A DNA stretch of 35,409 nt from Flavobacteriaceae bacterium CG2_30_34_30 (GCA_001873105.1 MNYN01000049.1:1-35409); one strand, 5' to 3'. Numbered from the stretch's first letter, positions 6,164-15,601 are shown. The notes: generated from the letters alone by a model not told the origin. Numbers and translations are program-made.

Positions 6164-7678
6164 TTAATCAAAAGTAAAACAGACCTCGGTTCCAGCCGGA
6201 TTGCCATCGTCATTTATTAAATCAATAAAATAAAAAGAATAATATAGGTTTTGTTTTTTATTAAAGAATGAAAGGCGTTCTAATGTCATTTTCAAACCCA
6301 CGGAGTCTTTTTTATATGTTTTTTTATTTTTCAATTCCATCGATTTTTCTCTTCCTATTCCGTTGTCCATAACACATAGTTTTACTGTTCCATTTTCTTC
6401 ATAAACCTTAATGATTATTTTTTTGTCTTTTTTGCTAAGCATGAGTCCATGCCAAATTGCATTTTCTACAAAGGGCTGAAGCAATAGTGGAGGAACTTTT
6501 ATTGAAGAAATCAAAACGTTGGGGTCTTTTTGAATGGTAAATTGAATGCATTCATCAAATCGTATGTTTTCAATACTGTGATAAAGCGTAATGATCTCTA
6601 ACTCTTCTTCTAGGCTATGGCTTTCTACTCGTGAACTCTCCAGAATTTTTCTAATTAATTTTGAAAATTTATTAAGATAATAAACAGCTTTTTCTTTGTC
6701 GTTTTCAATAAGGAATACTTTGATAGAGTTGAGCGCGTTGAATATGAAATGTGGGTTCATTTGGCTTTGTAAAGAAGCCAGATGAAGGGCTTGTATCTCA
6801 TTTTCAAATTCAGATTTTAGTTTAGCAACTCGCTCTTCTTCAGCTTTTTTAGCGACTAAGTTTAATTCTTTCTCTTTTTTTGCAAGTTCATTTTCTAATT
6901 TTATATTTTGTTCAGTCTTTATACGTTCATTTTCTTTAAGTTGGTTCAAATACTTTTTTTGAACATGTACTTTTTCCAAATAAGCCTCTCTTTGTTTAAT
7001 GGAAAGTGCATACGTAAAAAGCAGATTTTCAACTAAAAGCGAAATGTAAAAAATAGAATAGTATTTGTTGATTGCCTCAATGCCTTTGCCAAAAGTTAAT
7101 ATTGCCAGTATGAAAGCTGCTGTTGAAATAATAAACATTCCTAAAAGAATATAGTACTTTACACTATCATTCATTTTGAGAATAAGCAAAAAGGAATAAA
7201 CAGTTATAAAAAACCCCAAAGGAATAATAAAATAGAAATAGAAGCCTCTTAGAATGTAATAGCCATCAAACAAATACCTGCCAATCACAAAAAGTACAAA
7301 TATAATAGAAAGCAAATACACCATCTGGTAAACTCTTTTGTAGAAAAGTGGATGCCTTTTGTTAAATGGTAATATTTCTAAGAGAAATAATGAGAAAAAA
7401 ATATAACTGATAAATTGAAGCGGAAAATGAAGGTGATGGAAAAAGATGATGTAATTTGAAATAAACTCCTCAAAAAAAACATTTTTGAGATACTTTAAAA
7501 TATTTATAGCATTTACAAAAGCATAGATGCTATAAAATAAATAAAACCTGTCTTTCGCTCTAAAATAGATGATTAAAAAATAAACACACAAATAGAATAA
7601 AATGCACACAACACCCCAGGCAACACCATTGAAATTTGAATTTTCAAGTATGTGAATTAAATCAAGCGAATTGAACAT
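6164..7678 (-). CDS. LytS-type sensor histidine kinase
   Basis: The 504-residue protein has seven or so membrane segments in residues 20-225, resembling the 7TM module of diverse intracellular signalling. It lacks the large periplasmic domain that often precedes it. A charged coiled coil spans about 230-300. The His-kinase domain follows: QMNPHFIFNALN with phospho-acceptor H310, N-box PFVENAIWHG with N406, G-box DNGIGR at 438-443, and GLKMTLERL at 461-469. It should autophosphorylate and pass phosphate to the LytTR regulator encoded 12 bp upstream. The stimulus is unknown; the lack of an extracellular domain suggests sensing in or near the membrane. Confidence 0.9.
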   Translation of the reverse strand: MFNSLDLIHILENSNFNGVAWGVVCILFYLCVYFLIIYFRAKDRFYLFYSIYAFVNAINILKYLKNVFFEEFISNYIIFFHHLHFPLQFISYIFFSLFLLEILPFNKRHPLFYKRVYQMVYLLSIIFVLFVIGRYLFDGYYILRGFYFYFIIPLGFFITVYSFLLILKMNDSVKYYILLGMFIISTAAFILAILTFGKGIEAINKYYSIFYISLLVENLLFTYALSIKQREAYLEKVHVQKKYLNQLKENERIKTEQNIKLENELAKKEKELNLVAKKAEEERVAKLKSEFENEIQALHLASLQSQMNPHFIFNALNSIKVFLIENDKEKAVYYLNKFSKLIRKILESSRVESHSLEEELEIITLYHSIENIRFDECIQFTIQKDPNVLISSIKVPPLLLQPFVENAIWHGLMLSKKDKKIIIKVYEENGTVKLCVMDNGIGREKSMELKNKKTYKKDSVGLKMTLERLSFFNKKQNLYYSFYFIDLINDDGNPAGTEVCFTFD

Positions 7679-7690
7679 ATTTGGAGAAAA

Positions 7691-8431
7691 TTAAACACGG
7701 TCTAAAAAATTATTTTTACGGTTTCTAGATACCGGAATTTTTTTGTTATTGGTAAGGACCACATAACCATCTGTTTTAAAATATTCTTTTACCTTTTCAA
7801 GATTTATTAGATAGGAATTGTGAATTCTAAAAAAGCAATCAAAGTTTAAAAGGTCTTCTACTTCTTTTAACTTCTTGGTAAGAAAAAGTTTTTCTTTATT
7901 TTCAAGAAATATGTTACAATAATTTCCATCACTTTTACAATAAATTATGTCTTGAGTTTTCAAAAAGACAAGTTTTCCATCAATAGGAATTGCAACTTTT
8001 TTTGACAAACCCTCATTAGATTTTGATATCTTAAGTAAACTTTCTTCAAGAGTTTTATTTAATTGAAAAGATTTTTTAAACTCAAAAACCCGGTCTAAAG
8101 TAATTTTTAAATCGTCAGAGTCTATGGGTTTTAGTAGGTAATCTAGAGCTCTTTCTTTAATTGCTTTAATGGCATATTGGTCATAAGCAGTAGTAAAAAC
8201 AACAGCAAAGTCTTTTTCATTAATTTGGTCTAGAAACTGAAATCCATCCATTTGAGGCATTTCAATATCCAAAAAAACACAATCAACTGAATTTGTTTTT
8301 AAAAAAGTTAGGGCTTCAATTGGATTTGTAAATTTTCCAATAATCTCAATATCATTACAAAAGTTTGTTATTTCCCATTCCAAACTCGTGAGTGACTTTG
8401 ACTCATCATCAATTAAAATGATTTTTAACAT
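7691..8431 (-). CDS. LytTR-family response regulator
   Basis: The 246-residue protein has a receiver domain (1-120) with acidic pocket D8/D9, phospho-acceptor D55 (FLDIEMP), T80 and K101 (LLKPID). A LytTR DNA-binding domain spans about 145-245 (IYCKSDGNYCNIFL, FFRIHNSYLINL, IPVSRNRK). It is the first gene of the pair and lies 12 bp ahead of the kinase. It is divergent from the secreted-protein cluster at 8696, with a perfect palindrome (8497-8513) in between. Regulation of that cluster by this protein is a reasonable inference, not shown. Confidence 0.92.
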   Translation of the reverse strand: MLKIILIDDESKSLTSLEWEITNFCNDIEIIGKFTNPIEALTFLKTNSVDCVFLDIEMPQMDGFQFLDQINEKDFAVVFTTAYDQYAIKAIKERALDYLLKPIDSDDLKITLDRVFEFKKSFQLNKTLEESLLKISKSNEGLSKKVAIPIDGKLVFLKTQDIIYCKSDGNYCNIFLENKEKLFLTKKLKEVEDLLNFDCFFRIHNSYLINLEKVKEYFKTDGYVVLTNNKKIPVSRNRKNNFLDRV

Positions 8432-8496
8432 GGTTTATTGTTTAAACAAATAAAACTAAATCTTCTCTATAAATGTAAAACAATAAATGTATTAAC

Positions 8497-8513
8497 ACAC
8501 AATATCATTGTGT
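8497..8513. promoter_or_regulatory. Perfect palindrome ACACAAT-ATC-ATTGTGT
   Basis: Seven-base arms with a three-base centre lie 66 bp from the response-regulator start and 183 bp from the 8696 start. Its symmetry suits a dimeric repressor or activator. Known LytTR sites are direct repeats rather than palindromes, so the binding protein may be another regulator. It could also form a small hairpin in RNA. Confidence 0.45.
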
Positions 8514-8695
8514 AAAAGGTCTAAAATGTAGTATAGTTGTAATATAAGGTATTTTCTCAAATGATTATTATTAAAAAACCAGATATCATAAAATACTTTC
8601 TCGCTATACACAATTTCATTTATCACATACACTTCTTTGTGCTTTTGTAATCAAATTATTAAAAATTTGGGTGTTAAATAAAAACACTTTAAAAA

Positions 8696-9514
8696 ATGAA
8701 GACACCATTTAAATTGCTATTTACTGTATGTTTATTTGCTTTTGGCACTACACTACAAGCCCAGTTTCTGGATAAACTCAAAAATAAAGTAGAAAAAAAG
8801 GTTGAGCAAACGGTGATTAACAAGACCGCAGATAAGGCAGCTCAAAAAACTAGCAAGACCATGGATAAGGTCTTTGATCCAAACCTAGGAGGTGGAAAAA
8901 AAGTAAAAAAAGTGACCCCCCAAAATGTTCCCGATTCTTTTGAATTTGAATACCTATATCGTCTTACAATGACTACCAAAGAGGGCACCATGGATATCGA
9001 TTATCATTTAAAACCGGGTGCTACCTATATGGGTTCAAAAATGAGTACAGGTTTAGAAATGTTTATGATAATGGATGGTCATGAAAATATCACCTATATG
9101 TTTGTGGAGTCTGGCGGAAACAAAATAGCAACCGCAACATCAATTGATTTAAGTGAAGTGCCAGAGGATGATGAAATTGATATGAACAGCTTTACAATTA
9201 CAGATTTACCAAACAAAACCTATTTAGGATATGATTGTATTGGTAAAAAAATGGAAAATGATGACTACACTTTTATCATGTACTTCACACCGGATGGTCC
9301 CGTGAGTTTTAATGATGTGTTTCCTTCAAACTCAGACCAATTTCCTCCGGCCTTAAGAAACCAAATGCAACAATATGAAGGCTCTCTTATGATGTATATG
9401 GATATGAAAGACAAAAAAAATAAGAAAAAGAAAAACACGTCAGGAACTATGGAGTGCACCATCATTGAAAAAAACAGTTTCAATTTCAGCACAAAAGGAT
9501 ACACATTTATGTAA
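8696..9514 (+). CDS. Secreted DUF4412-like protein
   Basis: The 272-residue protein has a signal peptide with cleavage near residue 22 (TTLQAQ). A lysine-rich helical linker follows (23-60: LDKLKNKVEKKVEQ). Residues about 75-262 form a beta-rich domain (FEFEYLYRLTMTTKEGTMDIDYHLKPG, ENDDYTFIMYFTPDG) that resembles DUF4412, a lipocalin-like periplasmic domain. A run of lysines lies near 240 (KDKKNKKKKN). It begins the plus-strand envelope cluster and is followed by the next gene after 35 bp. Role unknown; it may bind a small ligand or a partner in the periplasm. Confidence 0.7.
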   Translation: MKTPFKLLFTVCLFAFGTTLQAQFLDKLKNKVEKKVEQTVINKTADKAAQKTSKTMDKVFDPNLGGGKKVKKVTPQNVPDSFEFEYLYRLTMTTKEGTMDIDYHLKPGATYMGSKMSTGLEMFMIMDGHENITYMFVESGGNKIATATSIDLSEVPEDDEIDMNSFTITDLPNKTYLGYDCIGKKMENDDYTFIMYFTPDGPVSFNDVFPSNSDQFPPALRNQMQQYEGSLMMYMDMKDKKNKKKKNTSGTMECTIIEKNSFNFSTKGYTFM

Positions 9515-9549
9515 CTCTAAAAAATTTCAACGAACACCTTATTCAATTA

Positions 9550-10308
9550 ATGAAAACACAAATAAAACACCTCTTTTTAGGCACAAGTTTACTGGTTATT
9601 TCCTCAATACAGGCACAGTTGACATTTACTATTGAAAATTATCAAAATCAAGAACTTCCGTTAGCAGACATTCTTTCAGCAGATTTTATGACAGGCGAAA
9701 TCACTAAATGGGGACACATAGATGCAAATGGAAATGCATCTTTTAGTCTAGAATATGACTATATGGAAAAGCTACTTCAGGAAGCTGAGCAACAACAAAA
9801 AGACGCACCAGAAGGCTGGACTTTGTCTTTTCATACCGTAGGTTCAAAACACGAGTGCAGCAGTTATGGAAGTGAAAACACCATTGAAATTGAAAACCCG
9901 GATGCCCGAATTTTTGGACTTCCACCCTTTTTTGTTGGAGAAGAGGCAACCCAAACCAATCACGGCAGGATGTATATCGCCTCAAATCGCGATGTAGCCA
10001 ACTGGCTGGATTCATATCAAATGGATAATGCTGCCACCGGCTATTATATTGAATGGATATTTGTGGAAAAAGAGTCCACTGTAAAAGGTAATTGCAGTGT
10101 GTTGACTATGACAGGTCATCAAGATGAAGAAGTTGTAATCAGCACGGTTTACAATCTAAATTTTGAAGAGGGGTGGAATATAATGGTCTTTTCTATTGAC
10201 GAAGTTTTTAATAGCGCATCAGGACGTGTCTTTCTATCCAAAATGACCGTTTCAACAAGTAATTTTTTTGATGACGATGCCCAAGTTTTTTTAATAAATG
10301 ATGATTAA
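9550..10308 (+). CDS. Secreted hypothetical protein
   Basis: The 252-residue protein has a signal peptide with cleavage near residue 22 (SSIQAQ). The mature part is acidic and beta-rich, with a central GLPPFFVGEE segment and a two-strand end. Two cysteines (KHECSS and GNCSVL) could form a disulphide. No family is recognised. Its end overlaps or abuts the next gene: an ATG at 10298 lies inside it, while the more likely start of the next lipoprotein is 10319. It belongs to the 8696-16261 cluster by strand and spacing. Confidence 0.65.
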   Translation: MKTQIKHLFLGTSLLVISSIQAQLTFTIENYQNQELPLADILSADFMTGEITKWGHIDANGNASFSLEYDYMEKLLQEAEQQQKDAPEGWTLSFHTVGSKHECSSYGSENTIEIENPDARIFGLPPFFVGEEATQTNHGRMYIASNRDVANWLDSYQMDNAATGYYIEWIFVEKESTVKGNCSVLTMTGHQDEEVVISTVYNLNFEEGWNIMVFSIDEVFNSASGRVFLSKMTVSTSNFFDDDAQVFLINDD

Positions 10309-10318
10309 TAAATCCATT

Positions 10319-10897
10319 ATGAAAAATCAACTTTTTATTCTCATTCTTCTTTTTGGATGTGTTGCTTGTTATGAAAACCAATCCCAAAAAGGAAACAAAT
10401 CACTTGATGCTGTTATAGAAAACAACTCCAACGTAAAAGAAAATCTAAAGCATGCAACATCAAAAGCAAATGACGCAAAAGCCATAGCAACTTGGTTTCC
10501 CGAGAAATAGATGATGTATCAACTCGACACCAGAACAATAGAACTTGGCAAAGGAGCAGAATCACCTGCAAAAGCAACATACACCCATCCACAAGATTCA
10601 AAAATGAATGTAACCCTAGAAGTCTGGGATGGAAATGGCCCGGCAACTCTGGCAGTAAAAAATATGATTGCGCTAAGTCTTGGTGAAAAAGGAGAAGAAA
10701 GTACTTCACAAATGAGACAAAAAGTGTATGAAAGAAAAGGCAGAACATCTGCTGAACGCGAAATTTATCAAAACAAACAAGTCAATATTTCATTTGAAGT
10801 TGAGGAACGATTTTTTACAACGCTGCGAAGTGATAACAATTCATTGGAAACACTCTGGCAAATGGCAGACCTTCTTGACTTTAGTACCCTAAAATAA
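10319..10897 (+). pseudogene. Lipoprotein of the cluster's paralogue family, interrupted by in-frame TAG
   Basis: From ATG 10319 (an upstream ATG at 10298 is in frame but would spoil the signal peptide) the frame encodes MKNQLFILILLFGC, a lipoprotein signal. It stops at TAG 10508-10510. The same frame resumes at once with ATG ATG and runs 128 residues to 10897. Read through, the 192-residue product aligns with the lipoproteins at 11882 and 16458: TWFPEK against TWLPDD on the left of the stop; LEVWDGNGPATLAVKNM against VEVIDGAGEMGALSTAG, and LWQMADLLDF against LWDLIDKMNV, on the right. So one nonsense change has split a conserved gene. Restart at TAGATGATG could make the second part, but it would lack a signal peptide. 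Confidence 0.8.
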
Positions 10898-10914
10898 TTA
10901 AAAAACACAAAACG

Positions 10915-11298
10915 ATGGAAAACACAAACACAAAACAACTTGACCCGATCGATAGCGAACTGGCAAAGCAAACAAACCAATCTGCTGATACTTCTTCAAG
11001 CATTGCAACAATTGCATACATCACCCTCATGGGCCTCATCATTGCCTTTGTGATGAACAAGGATAAAAAGGAAGCGTTTGCAAACTTTCACATAAGGCAA
11101 TCACTTGGCCTAACGCTCACCGGTCTTGCATTAGGCATCATTAGCTTAATACCCATTATAGGTTGGATTATATACATTGTGGGCATATTTGTGCTTCTGT
11201 ATATGTGGTTTATGGGTTTAATGAATGCTATCAACAAAAAAGAACAATCTGTGCCTTTTATAGGTGAAAAATTTAATGAATGGTTTAAAAACATATAA
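10915..11298 (+). CDS. Small DUF4870/Tic20-like membrane protein
   Basis: The 127-residue protein has a polar N-terminus (1-28) followed by three membrane segments (about 29-47, 64-82 and 84-106). The pattern NKDKKEAFANFHIRQSL and the following GLALGIISLIPIIGWIIYIVG-like segments match the DUF4870/Tic20-like family, whose function in bacteria is not settled. It lies 17 bp after the interrupted lipoprotein and 12 bp before the next lipoprotein. It is the only plain inner-membrane protein of the cluster, so it may link the periplasmic parts to the inner membrane. Confidence 0.75.
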   Translation: MENTNTKQLDPIDSELAKQTNQSADTSSSIATIAYITLMGLIIAFVMNKDKKEAFANFHIRQSLGLTLTGLALGIISLIPIIGWIIYIVGIFVLLYMWFMGLMNAINKKEQSVPFIGEKFNEWFKNI

Positions 11299-11310
11299 AC
11301 ACAATCAATA

Positions 11311-11871
11311 ATGAAATCAAGATTTAATTTCATTCTATTAACACTTTTTCCCATTTTGCTTTTTACCTGTAGTAATACTTATGAGAAAATTGACAAGAGT
11401 AAAAAACCCAAAGAAGAATCTTATCTAAAAGCAAAAATCAATGGTGAGGAAGTGTTTATTGACGCACAAGAATACTTCAATACCTTTTATGGCGAACAGC
11501 CCGATGGAAGGTGGTATTTGGGAATTAGTGGTGGAATGCCGGAAGAAGAGAATTTAGGTTTGATCAATTCAATAACTGTTCAAATTTGGCAACTCAACCC
11601 TGTAAAAGAAGGAAACTATGAAAACGGGCGCTGGGAAGAAATGGGCTTTTATGGCAATTTGTATGTAGGCATACTATTGGGCTATGCAAATAAAGACCTT
11701 GGCATGATGGCATTTGTCACAGATATGGAAAAGCCACAGGCCACACTCCAAATTACAGAATTAACCAAAGAATACATACGAGCAACTTTTGCAGGAACTA
11801 TTTATGAGCCGGTAACCGGCCAAAGCATGATACTTACAGAAGGAGAACTCTTTGTAAAAAGAACCGATTAA
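11311..11871 (+). CDS. Lipoprotein, beta-sandwich-like
   Basis: The 186-residue protein has a lipoprotein signal (PILLFTC, cysteine near 20), then a short charged linker (KSKKPKEE). The remaining domain begins YLKAKINGEEVF and ends ATFAGTIYEPVTGQSMILTEGELFVKR. Both ends recall the DUF6252-like periplasmic domains of Bacteroidota, but I cannot confirm the family. Spacing of 12 bp before and 10 bp after supports co-transcription with its neighbours. Function unknown. Confidence 0.65.
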   Translation: MKSRFNFILLTLFPILLFTCSNTYEKIDKSKKPKEESYLKAKINGEEVFIDAQEYFNTFYGEQPDGRWYLGISGGMPEEENLGLINSITVQIWQLNPVKEGNYENGRWEEMGFYGNLYVGILLGYANKDLGMMAFVTDMEKPQATLQITELTKEYIRATFAGTIYEPVTGQSMILTEGELFVKRTD

Positions 11872-11881
11872 AATTTTAGCA

Positions 11882-12505
11882 ATGATCACCTTAAACTTAC
11901 ATAAAACAAAACAACTTGTTTTTTACACATTTGCATTCATCTGCATAATTGCCTGTAAGGCTGAAACCAAACAAACTATTGTTCCGGAGATAAACAGCAC
12001 TATCGAAAAAGCATTAATAAAATCAAGTGATCAAAAACCTGTGTCAGAGAAAATTCATCTAAACAGGCAAGAGTTGGAAGACACATTTCCCTTTAGAATT
12101 GGGGATTTAGAAAGAGACTTTTTACAAGTTTCAGGAGATATGGCAACTACTGAAGGTGCCTTTGGAAACGGAAAAATTCATCTTAAAATTGCCGATGCCG
12201 CTGGCCCTTTAGGCAATTCACTCATTACCATGTTCAATGCTTTATTTGAATTAATAGAAGAAAATCCACCAACAATACAAGTGGAAAACAAACTACGCAA
12301 TGGCATAAAAACAATCAACCGCTATGAAACTGATACTCAAAATGCGAGCATTGAATTTATTTATATCAACAGATTTCATATGCTGTTAACCGGAAAAAAA
12401 TTAACCCCGGATGAACTTTGGAGCCTGTTTGATTTTGACAACTACATCTCATCACTTCAAGTACTCGATGACTTTGACAATAAAAATATAGATAGAAATC
12501 ATTAA
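11882..12505 (+). CDS. Lipoprotein, paralogue of the 10319 and 16458 genes
   Basis: The 207-residue protein has a signal ending in the lipobox IIAC (cysteine about residue 22), a linker, and a domain from about 65 onward. Alignable features shared with its paralogues are FPFRIGDLER for the WxP segment, a central HLKIADAAGPLGNSL (LEVWDGNGPATL and VEVIDGAGEMGAL in the others), and a late GKKLTPDELWSLFD (NMEMNELWDLID). This is a divergent, intact copy, so it may cover for the interrupted one. It precedes the large Tat lipoprotein by 17 bp. Confidence 0.68.
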   Translation: MITLNLHKTKQLVFYTFAFICIIACKAETKQTIVPEINSTIEKALIKSSDQKPVSEKIHLNRQELEDTFPFRIGDLERDFLQVSGDMATTEGAFGNGKIHLKIADAAGPLGNSLITMFNALFELIEENPPTIQVENKLRNGIKTINRYETDTQNASIEFIYINRFHMLLTGKKLTPDELWSLFDFDNYISSLQVLDDFDNKNIDRNH

Positions 12506-12522
12506 TCAAAATTAACTAAAAA

Positions 12523-15500
12523 ATGAAACCAAAAACAGATAACGGCACCACAAGGCGCGAGTTTATTGAGCAAATGTCCTTATTAGGAATGGCATCTATG
12601 CTGCCTTTATCTTTTTTTAGCTGTGGAAAAAATACTCCAGACATCGACTATCAAGGCACAGGGCTAGCTCCCTATAAAGTCTGGGAAGAAATGTTGATGG
12701 CTGTCAAAACCAGTCCTGATCATTTGAAAGGTCGTATGCAGCAACTCATCAAAAGCAAAAACCCTCAAGCTATGTTGGAGTTTGTTAGAGATGAAATTCA
12801 CCTCATACCCAATGAAAGCAACTCGCTGAGAGAAATGGGAAAAATGATGATAACAGGCATTCCGGGCGTGTTGCGAAGCGGTTTTGCCACACCCAGAGAA
12901 AAAGCCGAATTGCTCAACACGATGCTTCATAAAGGCGGCTTTGATTGTCAAGTGGTTTATGAAAAAACCGATTTTCAGCCGGAAGAAGTAATGGCTTTCT
13001 TTTTCAAACCTATTAACAGAACTTTTGAACCACTTGTAAATCAAGCCATTTTAGAACGATGGAGTGAAGAACTTCAAGTGAGTCCAAACAAAGACAGACA
13101 ATATACTATAGACCAAAATGAACGGGAAAGTAAAGACCTTGCCAATCACCTTTTTGGATTTTTACCAAAAGAACATCTTAACAGAATACATACTTTTGAT
13201 TACAGATGGGACAATAACCGAACTCCTTGCATCAAGCTAAAAAATGAATTTGACCACACTTACTTGCACCTTTTTGACCCTAGTGTAACCTTTGGCACAC
13301 TAAAAGAAGGTGAAAATGGCAAAACATCTGAAGCTGATCCGGCTGAATTTATAGACAAAAAAATACAATTAACCCTATCTGTTGCCAGTGGAGAACAACA
13401 AGAGCATCAAATCCTTCAAGGAGAGTGGTCGCTACATGAACTTACAGGAAATCAAGTACTGCTGCACTTTGGCAACGGCTTAAGTTTAATTCAGCAACTA
13501 AAAACATCTATTGGTAGCCTTACTATGTTTACACCTTCATTTTCGCTACAGTCTTACACGATGACTGAGGATGCAATGAGTGACAAAAGTTTTATTGGCA
13601 AAACCATTACCCTGCAAGGCGATGTAATTGACACAACAGACGATGTTGTTAAAGTAAACGAACGGCCTATAGTACTAGCACCTAATAATGATTTACAAAA
13701 GCAGGTTGAACAATTAACCATAAAAGCACAGCCAGGCAAATACCCATTTTTAAAATTGGAAGTTGAACCTTTGGACGCAAACGCTCAACAAGTAACGCAG
13801 CTATCGGCATCAGATTTTAAAATGAAAATAAACGACCAGCCCATTTCGGCATTGATGCTCAATAATGTGCAAACTCCTAAAATCATATTGATGTATGATG
13901 TTTCTGGAAGTATGCCCGGAGATTATAGCGGTGAAAAAATTGAAGTATTTGTCTCTCAAATGGAAAAGCAAATACTTGACCAATATCCAGCTGCAAACAT
14001 TCAAAAATGGAAAACACCCTCAGAACTTTACACCTGGTTGTATAAAGCTTCATCAACAAGCGCAGACCTTATTATTTATGCCACAGATGGAGATAATGGT
14101 GACAGCTTAAAAGAAGAATGGATACAAACCTATGAAAGTGGAGCGACAGCTGTTATTTTGAACGTAAAAAACAGCTCCAGACCTTATCACTTGACCACGT
14201 TTGAAACTATGGCAAAATTAACAAACGGCATCGTTATCAACGCAAAGGATCAAGAAGAAACAATAGGAAAAATTGTTGACTATTTAAAAGATTTTAAAAT
14301 TGCGCCCTATGTGTTCACGTGCAACACACTCAATAAGCAAAAAGAGAATACCGTATCCATTTCAATCGACTCGGGAAGGGTTGAAGCAAGCACCACGTTT
14401 GAATTTAAGATTTTCCCAAATGAAACCTCTTCATTGAGCACAGAGCTTTCGGGAGTTTACCTTCAAATAAATTACGATAAATTTTCGGTCAAAAAGACCT
14501 TGGCAGGCTATGACCCGCTTTTACATAAATACAGAAAAGCCAATCATACCGATTATTTAGATGTGCAAAGTTTATTGTTGGGGGGTGCCTTAATTGGTAT
14601 CGAAGGACAAGGTCCCACATTTGCAAACCAAATGGCAGATGCACTCCAGTACAAATTAAGTAGCAGAAAATGGGGTGAAGCTTTATTAAAAAATCAAATT
14701 GAAGAAGCAAAAACACACTATGAAAACGGACTATTTGTGTATGACGACCGTTTAGCTTCACTAATGCAGCCACTTAACAATCAAGTCACAGACCGCTCAT
14801 TGACCTTTGCCTCGGGCCCCAGAATGGGAATTGTAAAGAATAAAGTCAGTCTGGGCACTCAGCAGTCATCCATAAATTTTGACTATTTACAAACCTCAAA
14901 TTTTGTAACCCTGGCTGAAGACCCCTTAGAAGCTTACAGAATCAATATGCAAAAAACGGCTCAAATGGCCTTAATGGAAAACACCCTTTTTGAAGAAGCC
15001 ACCTTGAGCCAGTTAAAAAACAAACCGCTCATTGAGGTATATGCCGCCAGAGACATTAGCAGGTTTGCTCAAGATTTACAACCAAATCAAATAAATTACT
15101 GGAACGAAAAGCTCTATAGAGTTAGAACAGAATTTAAAATATTTGATCAAAACATTGAATCTAAGGCATTTTGGAGTATTAATCGCCAAACAGGTGAACT
15201 TTATGGCATCCTTGAAAACGATACCGCTGGAGGTGTGGAACGCATTCAAAAACAACTCAATGAAATTTTATTGGCTATGGATACCTATCTGTTATTGCTA
15301 GGAGTGATGTCTGCAAGAAGTGGAATCCCTCTTGCAATTGTGGGAGGTTATGGAAAAACCCTTGTGAAATTATACGCCATTGCTTCTGAGGCCCTGGTGG
15401 TGATGGATACATCAGGTATGGATGAGGAGATAAAAGCTGTGCTTGCAGAGCTGGCTTGTGAAACCTATAAAACCATAGTTTTAGGAATGTATGGTAATGC

Positions 15501-15579
15501 CGGTACAGCAATGGGAGGTCTAGAATACCTCATTGGATTGATGACCGGAAAAAGTTTTTGCAGTCTAAAGAATAAGTAA
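12523..15579 (+). CDS. Large Tat-exported lipoprotein with transglutaminase-like and vWA-like regions
   Basis: The 1018-residue protein begins with a Tat signal (TTRREFIEQ, R11 and R12) ending in FFSC with C34 as probable lipid site. Residues about 80-260 resemble a transglutaminase-like fold: EKAELLNTMLHKGGFDCQVVYE (126-147) and YLHLFDPSVTFG (247-258). The catalytic cysteine position near 124 is not a cysteine, so it is probably not active. Residues about 450-600 resemble a von Willebrand A domain: IILMYDVSGSM gives the MIDAS D459-x-S461-x-S463, and IIYATDGDNGDS (517-528) the later aspartate. The gap between them (63 residues) is short for the family. A long C-terminal region (640-1018) ends in hydrophobic helices and has no known match. 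It is the centre of the cluster and probably a scaffold. Confidence 0.72.
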   Translation: MKPKTDNGTTRREFIEQMSLLGMASMLPLSFFSCGKNTPDIDYQGTGLAPYKVWEEMLMAVKTSPDHLKGRMQQLIKSKNPQAMLEFVRDEIHLIPNESNSLREMGKMMITGIPGVLRSGFATPREKAELLNTMLHKGGFDCQVVYEKTDFQPEEVMAFFFKPINRTFEPLVNQAILERWSEELQVSPNKDRQYTIDQNERESKDLANHLFGFLPKEHLNRIHTFDYRWDNNRTPCIKLKNEFDHTYLHLFDPSVTFGTLKEGENGKTSEADPAEFIDKKIQLTLSVASGEQQEHQILQGEWSLHELTGNQVLLHFGNGLSLIQQLKTSIGSLTMFTPSFSLQSYTMTEDAMSDKSFIGKTITLQGDVIDTTDDVVKVNERPIVLAPNNDLQKQVEQLTIKAQPGKYPFLKLEVEPLDANAQQVTQLSASDFKMKINDQPISALMLNNVQTPKIILMYDVSGSMPGDYSGEKIEVFVSQMEKQILDQYPAANIQKWKTPSELYTWLYKASSTSADLIIYATDGDNGDSLKEEWIQTYESGATAVILNVKNSSRPYHLTTFETMAKLTNGIVINAKDQEETIGKIVDYLKDFKIAPYVFTCNTLNKQKENTVSISIDSGRVEASTTFEFKIFPNETSSLSTELSGVYLQINYDKFSVKKTLAGYDPLLHKYRKANHTDYLDVQSLLLGGALIGIEGQGPTFANQMADALQYKLSSRKWGEALLKNQIEEAKTHYENGLFVYDDRLASLMQPLNNQVTDRSLTFASGPRMGIVKNKVSLGTQQSSINFDYLQTSNFVTLAEDPLEAYRINMQKTAQMALMENTLFEEATLSQLKNKPLIEVYAARDISRFAQDLQPNQINYWNEKLYRVRTEFKIFDQNIESKAFWSINRQTGELYGILENDTAGGVERIQKQLNEILLAMDTYLLLLGVMSARSGIPLAIVGGYGKTLVKLYAIASEALVVMDTSGMDEEIKAVLAELACETYKTIVLGMYGNAGTAMGGLEYLIGLMTGKSFCSLKNK

Positions 15580-15601
15580 TAATAATTAACAAATTTAAAA
15601 T

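Noticed and set aside
8497-8513. NrdR box (ACAC...GTGT palindrome)
   Set aside because: The sequence is similar to an NrdR box but is 17 bases long and does not lie near nrdBA, where no such box was found.
10508-10510. Recoded TAG (pyrrolysine)
   Set aside because: No pyrrolysine genes or recoding element are seen, and intact paralogues have ordinary residues here; a nonsense change is simpler.
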